Source: JAGPCK01 sp964535575 (GTDB lineage Bacteria > Bacteroidota > Bacteroidia > UKL13-3). Taken from it: a stretch of 64,000 nt of DNA. A model generated the notes under the pieces. It did no database searches and was not told the DNA's origin. It saw only the letters and a list, made by a program, of their open reading frames with translations. A program made the translations under genes and the position numbers. The DNA is taken from assembly GCA_964535575.1 (NCBI GenBank), contig CAZHTC010000013.1, forward strand, positions 1 through 64,000. Direction: 5' to 3'. Every line of letters starts with the position of its first letter. Positions within the stretch are counted from its first letter, which is position 1. Below are positions 16,504-24,206 of this stretch, one piece after another.

Positions 16504-16511
16504 TACCTTTG
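16504..16511 (+). promoter_or_regulatory. -7 promoter element of purS, directly before the ATG
   Basis: TACCTTTG exactly matches the consensus and ends four bases before the purS ATG. The expected start of transcription therefore falls at or next to the A of the ATG. Confidence 0.5.
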
Positions 16512-16515
16512 CGCT

Positions 16516-16767
16516 ATGAAATTTATTGCCGAAATCAATATCATGCCTCAGAAGGCATTACTGGATCCTCAGGGAAAAGCTGTGAGCAGCAGCATGAAAA
16601 ATATCGGGCTCCCTGAAATACATAATGTGCGCGTAGGAAAACACATAAGCATGGAAGTAGATGCAGAAAACGAAACCATAGCCGGAGAAAAGGTGGATAG
16701 TGCCTGTAAAAAATTACTGGCCAACCTTATTATGGAAACCTACGAATTCAACCTGCATAAAGCATAA
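16516..16767 (+). CDS. purS: Phosphoribosylformylglycinamidine synthase subunit PurS
   Basis: The 83-residue protein from ATG 16516 (MKFIAEINIMPQKALLDPQGKAV) matches PurS along its length. The features are the strand-helix start with LLDPQGKAVSSSMKNIGLPEI, the central VRVGKHISMEV strand and the C-terminal CKKLLANLIMETYEF helix. PurS is the small structural subunit of the three-part FGAM synthase (PurLQS), the fourth step of purine synthesis. The frame is open further upstream, but that would run through pssA and the promoter box. PurL and PurQ are not in this window, so this is a stand-alone subunit gene. Confidence 0.92.
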   Translation: MKFIAEINIMPQKALLDPQGKAVSSSMKNIGLPEIHNVRVGKHISMEVDAENETIAGEKVDSACKKLLANLIMETYEFNLHKA

Positions 16768-16784
16768 TTTTTGTGCCCTGAACA

Positions 16785-18047
16785 ATGAGAAAATTAATTT
16801 GCCTCGTTGTTGTCTGTTTCTTTTTTGTTCCGGTTCAGGGACAAAATCCGGTTTATGCCCGCAAAGTAGTAGATACCCTTTGCTCACCCTGGTTTGCCGG
16901 AAGGGGTTACCTGAAAGATGGTGATTTAAAAGCGGCCGAGTACATTAAGACACAGTTTACCGAAGCCGGGTTAAAACCTTTCGGCTCCTCCTACTTTCAG
17001 CAATATGGTTTTACGGTAAATGTTTTCCCTACTGATCCGGATATTTATATTGATGGAGAACGACTAACCCCGGGTGTAGATTTTATACCCGAAGCAGGCT
17101 GCCGCACCCTTAACGGAACTTTTGAATTGGTGTGGGTAGACTCGGAGACAATTGATGATCCACGCAAATACAAAAAACTGGTGGATGATACCCGCTTCAG
17201 AAGAAGTTTTCTGGTGCTGAATAATCTGAATCGGGTTAAAGAAAAAAACCTCTTGAAGAAAATGAGGAACAATGAGTTTAAAGCGGCCGGAATTATTGAA
17301 GTAGTTACAAAACTCATGTGGTCGGTAGCTACCCGCCAGGACATGTTTCCTTCCTTTCAAATCAGACCGGGACATATTTCTTCATCATCTAAATTAATTA
17401 AGGTTGAAGTTTTTTCGCAGGTAAACACGCATCAAACACAAAATGTAGCCGGATTTATTAAAGGCCTTGAAAAACCCGATTCGTTTATTGTTTTTACTGC
17501 TCACTACGACCATCTGGGCATGATTGGGAAATCGGTTTATTTTCCGGGGGCAAACGACAATGCCAGCGGAGTAGCCATGTTGCTTGATCTTGCTTCGTAT
17601 TATGCCACGCATAAACCTAAATACTCGGTGGCATTTATTGCTTTTGCCGGAGAAGAAGCCGGACTACTTGGGTCATATTATTATACCCAGAATCCGTTGT
17701 TTAATTTAAAATCCATTCGCTTTTTAATTAATATGGACTTAATGGGTACCGGAAGCAAAGGAATTACAGCCGTAAATGCCACGGTGTACCCCGATTTTTT
17801 TAATAAACTGGAAATTGCCAATACTGCAGGAAATTATCTTTCGCCACTTAATCAAAGAGGCAAAGCGCAAAACAGCGATCATTATTTTTTCTCTGAAATG
17901 GGAGTTCCCTGCTTTTTCTTTTACCTCATGGGCGACTACCCTTATTACCATGACCCCGATGATAAGGCCGATAAGCTTCCAATGGAAAAATACACTGAAG
18001 CTTTTTTGCTCATTCGTGATTTTGTAACGGAATTAGAAACTCCTTAG
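16785..18047 (+). CDS. Exported M28-family metallopeptidase
   Basis: The 420-residue protein has a signal peptide (cleavage after ~residue 19, VQG-QNP). An inserted PA-like or lid region (~80-220) is followed by the M28 zinc peptidase core: AHYDHLG (first His), GANDNASG (bridging Asp), GEEAG (catalytic and ligand Glu), INMDLMG (Asp) and YYHDPDD (last His). All five zinc ligands of the di-zinc site are present. It probably trims peptides in the periplasm or outside. It begins 17 bases after purS, so it may share that promoter although the functions are unrelated. Confidence 0.9.
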   Translation: MRKLICLVVVCFFFVPVQGQNPVYARKVVDTLCSPWFAGRGYLKDGDLKAAEYIKTQFTEAGLKPFGSSYFQQYGFTVNVFPTDPDIYIDGERLTPGVDFIPEAGCRTLNGTFELVWVDSETIDDPRKYKKLVDDTRFRRSFLVLNNLNRVKEKNLLKKMRNNEFKAAGIIEVVTKLMWSVATRQDMFPSFQIRPGHISSSSKLIKVEVFSQVNTHQTQNVAGFIKGLEKPDSFIVFTAHYDHLGMIGKSVYFPGANDNASGVAMLLDLASYYATHKPKYSVAFIAFAGEEAGLLGSYYYTQNPLFNLKSIRFLINMDLMGTGSKGITAVNATVYPDFFNKLEIANTAGNYLSPLNQRGKAQNSDHYFFSEMGVPCFFFYLMGDYPYYHDPDDKADKLPMEKYTEAFLLIRDFVTELETP

Positions 18048-18067
18048 CGGTTGTGTAAAAACGCTGA

Positions 18068-18097
18068 TTGCAGGTTAAAACTCAAACAGTATCTTTG
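18068..18097 (+). promoter_or_regulatory. Full consensus promoter of the LysE-type gene
   Basis: TTG (18068-18070), a 19-base spacer and TATCTTTG (18090-18097) form a complete Bacteroidota promoter. The ATG at 18102 is only four bases further on, implying a leaderless transcript. Confidence 0.65.
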
Positions 18098-18101
18098 ATA
18101 A

Positions 18102-18716
18102 ATGCTTCACGCTTTTTTAAACGGATATGCAAGCGGATTTATAATGAGTCTTATGCTGGGCACCGTATTTTTTGCGCTCATTCAGCATAGTATAGATTAC
18201 GGTTTTAAAACAGGTATTTTTATCTCACTGGGGGTAATTATAAGTGACCTGATTTTTGTATCCATAGCGGTTTTTGGAACCAGCCTTATACCGGCCATCA
18301 GAGAAAATGAGAATATCATTCGGGTATTTGGTGGAAGTATGCTTCTTTTGTTAGGAGTGAGTAGTTGGAGAATTAATAAACCGAAAGTTGTTTATCAGGC
18401 TTCAAAAGGAGGTTCCGTTTTTTATTTTATTGGGAAGGGATTTTTACTAAATGCCCTTAACCCCGTGAATCTGTTTACCTGGGTTGCTGTTTCCACCTAT
18501 TTAAACGGGGTTATGAAATATGCTGTACCCTTGCAATTGGTTTATTTTACAGCATGCCTGTTAGCCATTTTGGTTACGGAAATATTGATCTCGCTTGGTG
18601 CATCCAAACTCAGGCATCTGATAACAGAAAAAATTATCGTTTTTATAAATCGCATGGCCGGCTCAGTATTTATAATTGCCGGATTGTACCTGTTTTGGCG
18701 GTTGATTCCTGAATGA
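18102..18716 (+). CDS. LysE/RhtB-family amino-acid exporter
   Basis: A 204-residue protein with six hydrophobic helices and the LysE family layout. It opens with a GFIMSLMLGTVFFALIQHSIDYGFKTG segment (the conserved small-residue and helix-1/2 region). The GKGFLLNALNPVNLFTWVAV stretch in the middle contains the family-typical NPVN motif. Members export amino acids or related compounds through the inner membrane; the substrate cannot be read. It has its own consensus promoter, and its TGA stop lies inside the long hairpin that terminates it. Confidence 0.88.
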   Translation: MLHAFLNGYASGFIMSLMLGTVFFALIQHSIDYGFKTGIFISLGVIISDLIFVSIAVFGTSLIPAIRENENIIRVFGGSMLLLLGVSSWRINKPKVVYQASKGGSVFYFIGKGFLLNALNPVNLFTWVAVSTYLNGVMKYAVPLQLVYFTACLLAILVTEILISLGASKLRHLITEKIIVFINRMAGSVFIIAGLYLFWRLIPE

Positions 18717-18753
18717 TATAAAGAAGGTAAATTATCTTCTTTATATCATTCAG
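18709..18753. terminator. 18-bp perfect-stem hairpin, shared terminator
   Basis: CTGAATGATATAAAGAAG (18709-18726) pairs without mismatch with CTTCTTTATATCATTCAG (18736-18753) across a 9-base loop. It includes the LysE-type gene stop codon and lies between two convergent genes. The stem is longer and more AT-rich than ordinary terminators here. Confidence 0.65.
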
Positions 18754-18767
18754 TCGTTTTATAAAAT

Positions 18768-19169
18768 TTACTTGGCTTTTCTAAACAAATAACGGGTTAA
18801 AAAAATCCCTGTTCCACCTTTACCTTCCGATGGACTGTGTACACCAGCTGTTATTGTATACAATTCCCATCCATCACTTGTGTATTCATTGATTTTGTCA
18901 ACGATTATTTTATCGTTATTTACTACGTTGCCGAAGTTAATTCCTACCATGCTGTAAAAATTAAGCAGGTCCTTTTCAACCATGGTTCCCTTTGAATCGG
19001 TTGATACCATCCTGGAACGCCCCATTCCACCCTGCACCACAGATTCAACAGTTGAAAACTGCCTGTACTCATATGTTATACCTGTGTTTTTGTTTTTGAA
19101 GGCAAAGAGGCCATAAACCCCAATACTCATCATCGCTGCCAGTGCAGCGGTAGTAAACATTTGTTTCAT
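18768..19169 (-). CDS. Exported DUF4177-like protein
   Basis: A 133-residue protein with an N-terminal hydrophobic signal (MKQMFTTAALAAMMSIGVYGLFAF). Then comes a domain resembling DUF4177: YEYRQFS strand, a central loop, a helix with INEYTSDGWELYTI, and a final TRYLFRK strand. The GWEL motif is the best landmark. Function is unknown. It is divergent from the next exported small protein, 68 bases between the chosen starts, and converges on the LysE-type gene across a shared hairpin. Confidence 0.65.
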   Translation of the reverse strand: MKQMFTTAALAAMMSIGVYGLFAFKNKNTGITYEYRQFSTVESVVQGGMGRSRMVSTDSKGTMVEKDLLNFYSMVGINFGNVVNNDKIIVDKINEYTSDGWELYTITAGVHSPSEGKGGTGIFLTRYLFRKAK

Positions 19170-19179
19170 AAATTTCGTG

Positions 19180-19210
19180 TTTGAAAATTTTAAAGCTTAG
19201 TTTATTTTTG
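19180..19210 (+). promoter_or_regulatory. Full consensus promoter
   Basis: TTTG (19180-19183), a 19-base spacer and TATTTTTG (19203-19210) match the Bacteroidota consensus at every fixed position. The start codon at 19238 follows after 27 bases. Confidence 0.7.
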
Positions 19211-19237
19211 TTTTACAAATTAAACACAAAAAATATT

Positions 19238-19678
19238 ATGCAAAAATATTTATTCGTACTATTAATAGCTCTCGCAGGGTTTGGCCTTTATGCGCAAAAA
19301 TTTGCTAAAGTAAAGATAAATGAAGTTACTGTAAAAATAAATGGCCAGGAATTCAAAGGCGGGGCAGTAACCATTCCCGTTGAGATTAGTGATAAAAGCG
19401 AACCTCATCTTCTTTACTCAGGCAATGGCGTTAAAATCTCAGCGACCTACAAACTGATGGACATGAAAAGCGGACGAAGCGACCACAAAGAAACCGGCAT
19501 CCGGTTTAAAATCAAGTACAGATGCGAATACAATGGTAAAACAGAAAACCGACTTGTAGAACGTATGTTTTTTCTGAACGATAAGCGTGAATTTGATGAG
19601 AAGGATTATTTTGCTTTCAATGATAAAATTAAGACAACCAAAATTGAGTTTAAGTACACCGGCACATTAGAGGATTAA
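19238..19678 (+). CDS. Exported protein of unknown function
   Basis: From ATG 19238 the product has 146 residues, starting with a signal peptide (MQKYLFVLLIALAGFGLYAQ). I prefer this to an upstream start at 19181 because that one lies inside the promoter. The mature part is a beta-rich domain of alternating strands (VKINEVTVKINGQEF, GGAVTIPVEISD, GVKISATYKLMD, GIRFKIKYRCEYNG) ending KIEFKYTGTLED. No family is recognised; it could be a small immunoglobulin-like periplasmic domain. It is followed by a strong terminator. Confidence 0.7.
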   Translation: MQKYLFVLLIALAGFGLYAQKFAKVKINEVTVKINGQEFKGGAVTIPVEISDKSEPHLLYSGNGVKISATYKLMDMKSGRSDHKETGIRFKIKYRCEYNGKTENRLVERMFFLNDKREFDEKDYFAFNDKIKTTKIEFKYTGTLED

Positions 19679-19698
19679 GATACTTAACTTTGTTCATT

Positions 19699-19735
19699 AA
19701 AAAGCCCCACTATTTTTCAATAGTGGGGCTTTTTT
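19699..19735. terminator. Bidirectional terminator before rpoD
   Basis: AAAAGCCCCACTA (19700-19712) pairs with TAGTGGGGCTTTT (19721-19733), with A- and T-tracts on the outside. It serves the convergent exported-protein and rpoD genes. Confidence 0.9.
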
Positions 19736-19748
19736 GGAATGGCTTTAA

Positions 19749-20612
19749 TTAACCTAAATATGCTTTCAGAATTTTGCTCTTGGACGATTTGCGTAATCTG
19801 CGCAGAGCTTTCTCTTTAATCTGACGAACGCGCTCACGGGTAAGTCCTATTTTATCAGAAATATCTTCGAGTGTATGGGCCGGGCCTCCGTCAAGTCCGT
19901 AATAATATTTTAATACGTCTTTTTCTTTCTCCGACAGAGTAGATATTACCCGATTAATTTCTTTTTGCAGTGATTCATTAATGAGTGTGATATCCGGACG
20001 GGGTTCGTCATTGCTGTCAAGAATTCCAAGCAGGGTATTATCTTCTCCTTCGGTAAGCGGGGCATCAATGGAAAGATGACGACCGGTGGAACGAAGGGCG
20101 TTTTCAACTTCAATTAATGGAATATCGAGTTCGGTGGCTATTTCTTCTACAGTAGGTTCGCGCTCCAAACGTTGCTCAAGCAAGGCAGCAGCATTACCAA
20201 TACGGCCAATGGAACCAACTTTATTTAATGGCAAACGTACAATACGCGACTGGTCGGCCAAAGCCTGAAGAATAGATTGACGAATCCACCAAACTGCGTA
20301 AGAAATAAATTTAAATCCGCGGGTTTCATCAAATCTTTTGGCCGCTTTGATCAAACCCAGATTTCCTTCATTGATTAAATCGCCCAGAGTGAGTCCCTGG
20401 TTTTGGTACTGTTTAGAAACTGAAACAACGAAACGAAGGTTGGCATTTACCAAACGCTCCAAAGCCACCTGATCTCCCTCCCGAATTCTTCGTGCCAGCT
20501 CCACTTCTTCCTGTGCATCAATCATGGGCACCTTACTAATTTCGTTCAGGTATTTATCCAGCGACTTACTCTCGCGGTTAGTAAACTGTTTGCTAATTTT
20601 TAGTTGTCTCAT
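19749..20612 (-). CDS. rpoD: Primary sigma factor RpoD (Bacteroidota type)
   Basis: The 287-residue sigma factor lacks the long N-terminal region 1.1 of proteobacterial RpoD, as usual in Bacteroidota. Region 1.2 (SLDKYLNEISKVPMI) starts at ~residue 17. Region 2 includes NLRFVVSVSKQYQNQGLTLGDLINEGNLGLIKAAKRFD and the -10-contacting YAVWWIRQSI. Region 3 (LPLNKVGSIGRIGNA) and region 4 with the helix-turn-helix (TLEDISDKIGLTRERVRQIKEKALRRLR) complete it. It directs RNA polymerase to TTG-N19-TAnnTTTG promoters, several of which are annotated here. It is a single gene ending at a shared terminator. Confidence 0.95.
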   Translation of the reverse strand: MRQLKISKQFTNRESKSLDKYLNEISKVPMIDAQEEVELARRIREGDQVALERLVNANLRFVVSVSKQYQNQGLTLGDLINEGNLGLIKAAKRFDETRGFKFISYAVWWIRQSILQALADQSRIVRLPLNKVGSIGRIGNAAALLEQRLEREPTVEEIATELDIPLIEVENALRSTGRHLSIDAPLTEGEDNTLLGILDSNDEPRPDITLINESLQKEINRVISTLSEKEKDVLKYYYGLDGGPAHTLEDISDKIGLTRERVRQIKEKALRRLRKSSKSKILKAYLG

Positions 20613-20773
20613 CTATCTGTTTCTCGGCTAATTTTTAAAGCGGTGCAAAAGTCTTGATTTAAAATCAAAAAGTAAATTTTATTTTGATTTTCAGGTAATT
20701 AGCAATAATTATACCACTATTCCAATAATGGTTAAAGATTCTGTGGTGTTTTCTCAATAGCCTAATTGTGAGT

Positions 20774-22891
20774 TTATTTTAAAACATAAAACACCAAAAG
20801 ACTAGACAAATATGCCAGAACCGTTAGATAAAAAAGTTGTATTAATGTCCATTTTAGGCTTTTTGTCTCCCGATAAGTTATAGCCAGGGTTGACATACAC
20901 TGCATGGCAAAGGCGTAAAAAACCAGTAGGGAGGCAATTACCGCCAGCGAGTATTGGGGCTGACCGGTTTGGGGGTTTATCTCTTCCATCATTTTCAACC
21001 GAATGCTGCTAAAGTCTGACTCTTCGCCCGTTGCGCTGTAGATGGTTGTCATGGTACCCACAAAAACCTCCCTGGCAGCAAATGAGGTGATCAGAGCAAT
21101 ACCTATCTTCCAGTTAAACCCAAGGGGGGCAATTACCGGCTCTATCATTTTCCCGAAATGCCCTGCATAGGAGGCCTCCAGTTTTTCCGATTGGTATTGG
21201 GCTGCCAGTACTTCGGCCGGTTTTGTTGGTGCCAGAGCCAGTTCCCTGTATTTGGCATCAAGTTTTTCAAACTCTCCGTCAGGTGCAAAGGAAGATAGAG
21301 CCCATAACAGAATGGAAATGGCTACAATTATTTTACCTGCTTCAAACACAAAACTTCGACACTTTTCATAGATAGTGAGAAACACATTGCGCCACATAGG
21401 GATTTTAAAAGCAGGCATCTCCATGATAAAATAATTATTGCCGGCCGGTTTCAGAATTTTTTGAAATACCCATGCGCTTAGCAATGACGTAACAAACCCC
21501 AGCACATACATGCCCATTAAAATTAAACCCTGCAGATTTAAAAATCCCCAAACATAGGTTTCGGGAACCAGCATAGAAATAAGCAGGGTATAAACCGGGA
21601 GTCGGGCTGAACAACTCATCAATGGAATAACCATAATGGTAATGAGTTTTTCCTGTTTGTTCTCTATGTTTCTGGCCGACATGATGGCTGGCACAGCGCA
21701 GGCCATTCCACTTATAAGCGGAACTACCGATTTGCCATTAAGTCCAAAACTTCGCATAAGTCTATCCATGATAAAACTTACGCGTGCCATATATCCGATA
21801 TCCTCCAACAGGGTGATAAAGAAAAACAAAATGGCAATTTGCGGGATAAACACAATCACTCCGCTTAATCCAGCCAAAATACCATGTACAATAAGATTAT
21901 TAAGTGTTCCTCCCGGAATGATTTGCTCCACCCCCTCTGAAAAATAATTCATTCCCGCCTCCATCCAATCCATTGGGTAGGATGCAAGGGAGAAAATAGC
22001 CTGAAAAATGACAAACAAGACCAATAGAAAAAAAGACAACCCAAAGTACTTATGAGTAATAATATGATCGAGTCGGTTGCTAAGCGAAATCTGGTTGTTA
22101 CTGGGTTTTTGGTTGCTGGTTTCTTTTAGAATCGCATCAATCATTCGATAACGTACCACTATTTCTTCCACCTGTTCCTTTTTTTCGCAGAATAAATTTC
22201 GCGCAAGTATTTCCTTAAACCCTTTTAGCCGTTCGCCATCCTTAAAAAGAAGCATTTGGTTGTGCGCCCATAACACGGCACTATAGCTATTGTTTAAATT
22301 CAGGTAGGTTTTACACTCTTCGAGCATGGCTTGATTGAGTCCGTTGGTTTCGAAAAAAGGAGCGGTTGATGAACGGTGGGCCGTAAGGATGGCCTGTTTA
22401 ATTTTATCCAGCCCTTTCAGTTTGCGGGCATTGGTTGGAATAATTTCTACTCCCAAACGGCTTTGCAGCAATTCAAAATTGTATTCTATCCCCTTCCTTT
22501 CGGCCAAATCAATCATGTTCAGGGCAAATACCACCGGATACCCCAAATCGGCCACCTGAGTATACAACAACAGGTTTCGTTTTAAGTTGCTGGCATCGGC
22601 AATAAACAAAACTACATCCGGCAGGTCCTTGTTTTCGGGGTTACAAAGCCCATTAAAAGTTACGGCCTCGTCATCCGATTTGGGATAAAGGCTATACGTA
22701 CCGGGTAAATCAATAATTTTAACTTTATGGCCTGCATCAATCGAAAAATGACCTGCTTTTTTATCAACGGTAGTGCCAGGAAAATTGCTTACCTTCTGGT
22801 TTAATCCGGTGAGCGTATTAAACAAGGATGTTTTCCCGCAATTAGGGTTTCCAACTAATGCTACTTTAATTTCCTTCACTTGTGTCATCAA
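20774..22891 (-). CDS. feoB: Ferrous iron transport protein FeoB
   Basis: The 705-residue protein has the N-terminal GTPase domain with G1 motif GNPNCGKTS at residues 14-22, the switch/G3 region IIDLPGTYSLYP (~60), G4 NMID (~125) and a helical GDI-like region (~165-265). A long membrane part with two Gate domains follows (GMACAVPAIMSAR and the later Cys/Phe-rich copy). It imports Fe2+ across the inner membrane. Many Bacteroidota have FeoA fused to FeoB; here they are separate, with start and stop overlapping by 26 bases. The C-terminal 150 residues keep the usual FAAREVFVGTM motif. Confidence 0.95.
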   Translation of the reverse strand: MMTQVKEIKVALVGNPNCGKTSLFNTLTGLNQKVSNFPGTTVDKKAGHFSIDAGHKVKIIDLPGTYSLYPKSDDEAVTFNGLCNPENKDLPDVVLFIADASNLKRNLLLYTQVADLGYPVVFALNMIDLAERKGIEYNFELLQSRLGVEIIPTNARKLKGLDKIKQAILTAHRSSTAPFFETNGLNQAMLEECKTYLNLNNSYSAVLWAHNQMLLFKDGERLKGFKEILARNLFCEKKEQVEEIVVRYRMIDAILKETSNQKPSNNQISLSNRLDHIITHKYFGLSFFLLVLFVIFQAIFSLASYPMDWMEAGMNYFSEGVEQIIPGGTLNNLIVHGILAGLSGVIVFIPQIAILFFFITLLEDIGYMARVSFIMDRLMRSFGLNGKSVVPLISGMACAVPAIMSARNIENKQEKLITIMVIPLMSCSARLPVYTLLISMLVPETYVWGFLNLQGLILMGMYVLGFVTSLLSAWVFQKILKPAGNNYFIMEMPAFKIPMWRNVFLTIYEKCRSFVFEAGKIIVAISILLWALSSFAPDGEFEKLDAKYRELALAPTKPAEVLAAQYQSEKLEASYAGHFGKMIEPVIAPLGFNWKIGIALITSFAAREVFVGTMTTIYSATGEESDFSSIRLKMMEEINPQTGQPQYSLAVIASLLVFYAFAMQCMSTLAITYRETKSLKWTLIQLFYLTVLAYLSSLLVFYVLK

Positions 22892-23105
22892 GTTTAATCA
22901 AAACCTTATCTGCTTCCTGTTGCCTGACACATAGCTTGTAGCCTGAAACCGTAATAGCTATGGGGTCTCCAAATGGGGCAATATTCTCCACTTTTACCTT
23001 TTCGCCCGGAAGGCAACCCATTTCATAAAGTTTTACTGAAAGATCTTCATCCTCAATTGAAACAATAACGGCTTCGATACCCTTTGCTAACGCTGATAAC
23101 TTCAT
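22866..23105 (-). CDS. feoA: Ferrous iron transport protein FeoA
   Basis: The product from ATG 23105 (MKLSALAKGIEAVIVSIEDED) has 79 residues. It forms the SH3-like FeoA fold with LYEMGCLPGEKVKVENIAPFGDPIAITVSGYKLCVRQQEADKV. The first ATG at 23153 would add 16 residues not seen in FeoA. FeoA stimulates FeoB transport. The 26-base overlap with feoB implies coupling. Upstream is the 516-base gene-poor stretch containing decayed gene fragments. Confidence 0.9.
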   Translation of the reverse strand: MKLSALAKGIEAVIVSIEDEDLSVKLYEMGCLPGEKVKVENIAPFGDPIAITVSGYKLCVRQQEADKVLIKLDDTSEGN

Positions 23106-23222
23106 GTTAAAGGCGCAATTTAGACTATTTATAAAGATTGAACAAAATCCCAACTAATAGCAAATGAAATGATAAAGATCGAAACATATTGTTAGAAAGA
23201 CTAAGTTGGAAAACCGAACGGG

Positions 23223-23357
23223 TTTTTCAATGCTTCCTTGGCTTTTGAAAACGAGGATATTGTTAACCAAGCTAAACTGGCTATTATTCTTGGCTCGTTT
23301 ATGATGTCGCTCATTGGTCTTCTGGTGTTGAATTTTGCTTACAAAAAAGATTTGTGA
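23223..23357 (+). pseudogene. NhaA Na+/H+ antiporter C-terminal remnant
   Basis: The frame reads FFNASLAFENEDIVNQAK, then a hydrophobic helix (LAIILGSFMMSLIGLLVL) and NFAYKKDL before TGA. This is the last cytoplasmic loop and final transmembrane helix of NhaA antiporters (compare the family pattern SLAF-x-QAK-x-GILLGS). A stop codon in the same frame lies only seven codons upstream of the remnant, and no other NhaA sequence is visible. It is therefore the leftover of a deleted gene. It is part of the gene-poor stretch 23106-23621. Confidence 0.6.
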
Positions 23358-23368
23358 AAGTTTGATTC

Positions 23369-23470
23369 TCAACCAGGTTTCGCTCCATTTATCTTTTTAA
23401 TGATGATTTGGGTCATGGCCATAGCGTATTCGTTTTCAAAAAACACTTCCCCAATCTGGCGCACAAGCAA
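23369..23470 (-). pseudogene. Possible decayed gene tail
   Basis: A 33-codon minus-strand frame (LLVRQIGEVFFENEY ... INGAKPG, then stop) has the look of a protein C-terminus. Directly upstream in another frame is RLIACAPDWGSVF. It lies back to back with the NhaA remnant. No family can be named, and it may be chance. Confidence 0.2.
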
Positions 23471-23621
23471 TTAACCTGCCGTCATCTTTGCCATAAATGC
23501 ATCATGTCAAGACATTTTAATGTTTTGTGCCTGTTTAACCCCAAAAAAACGTACCTTAGATTCTGGTATTCTGCAACCATTTTATAAAGCATAGTCTATA
23601 CTCTCAGTAAGCATCAGGCCG

Positions 23622-24206
23622 GTGACAGAAAGCGAACTCATTCAGAAGTGTAAGGAGAAGCATCGCGGTGCACAACAGGAACTATTTAAACGATATGCTC
23701 CTGATATGTTAGGTATTTGCCTAAGGTACACCCAACACCGCGAAGAAGCAAAGGATGTAATGCACGATGGATTTGTAAAGGTTTTTACCCGCATTTGGTC
23801 CTTTCGCGAAGAGTCGTCACTAAAAACCTGGCTTAGCCATATTATGGTAAACACGGCCATTGATCATATCAAAAAACACAACCGGAAGTATAACTACGTG
23901 CGGCTGGACGATGAAGAGCATTTGCTGGAGGTGCAGGAAGAAGATACCATTGAAAATACAGATATCCCTTCGCAAATAAGCAGTGAGGGCGCTTTACACC
24001 TGATGCAGCAATTACCCGACAAATACCGGATTGCGCTGAATCTTTATGCGGTTGATGGTTTTACCCACCGGCAAATTGCAGAGCAGTTGGGTGTAAAAGA
24101 GGGCACCTCAAAATCTTTGGTAGCAAGGGCCCGAGGAATGATGATAGAATTATTGAATGGAAAAAATTTAAAACACAGGCAATATGAAAGGTCAAAAACT
24201 GGATGA
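23622..24206 (+). CDS. ECF-type RNA polymerase sigma factor
   Basis: The 194-residue protein (GTG start, MTESELIQKCKEKHRGAQQELF) has sigma region 2 (MLGICLRYTQHREEAKDVMHDGFVKVFTRIWSF ... LKTWLSHIMVNTAIDHIKK) and region 4 with a helix-turn-helix (LPDKYRIALNLYAVDGFTHRQIAEQLGVKEGTSKSLVARAR). It belongs to the extracytoplasmic-function group. The next gene starts within its last 23 bases and has a short cytoplasmic N-terminus plus a membrane helix, so that protein may act as its anti-sigma factor. Target promoters are unknown. Confidence 0.9.
   Translation: MTESELIQKCKEKHRGAQQELFKRYAPDMLGICLRYTQHREEAKDVMHDGFVKVFTRIWSFREESSLKTWLSHIMVNTAIDHIKKHNRKYNYVRLDDEEHLLEVQEEDTIENTDIPSQISSEGALHLMQQLPDKYRIALNLYAVDGFTHRQIAEQLGVKEGTSKSLVARARGMMIELLNGKNLKHRQYERSKTG

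Noticed and set aside
23154..23372. 72-codon minus-strand frame
   Set aside because: It runs antisense over the NhaA remnant with no recognisable features.
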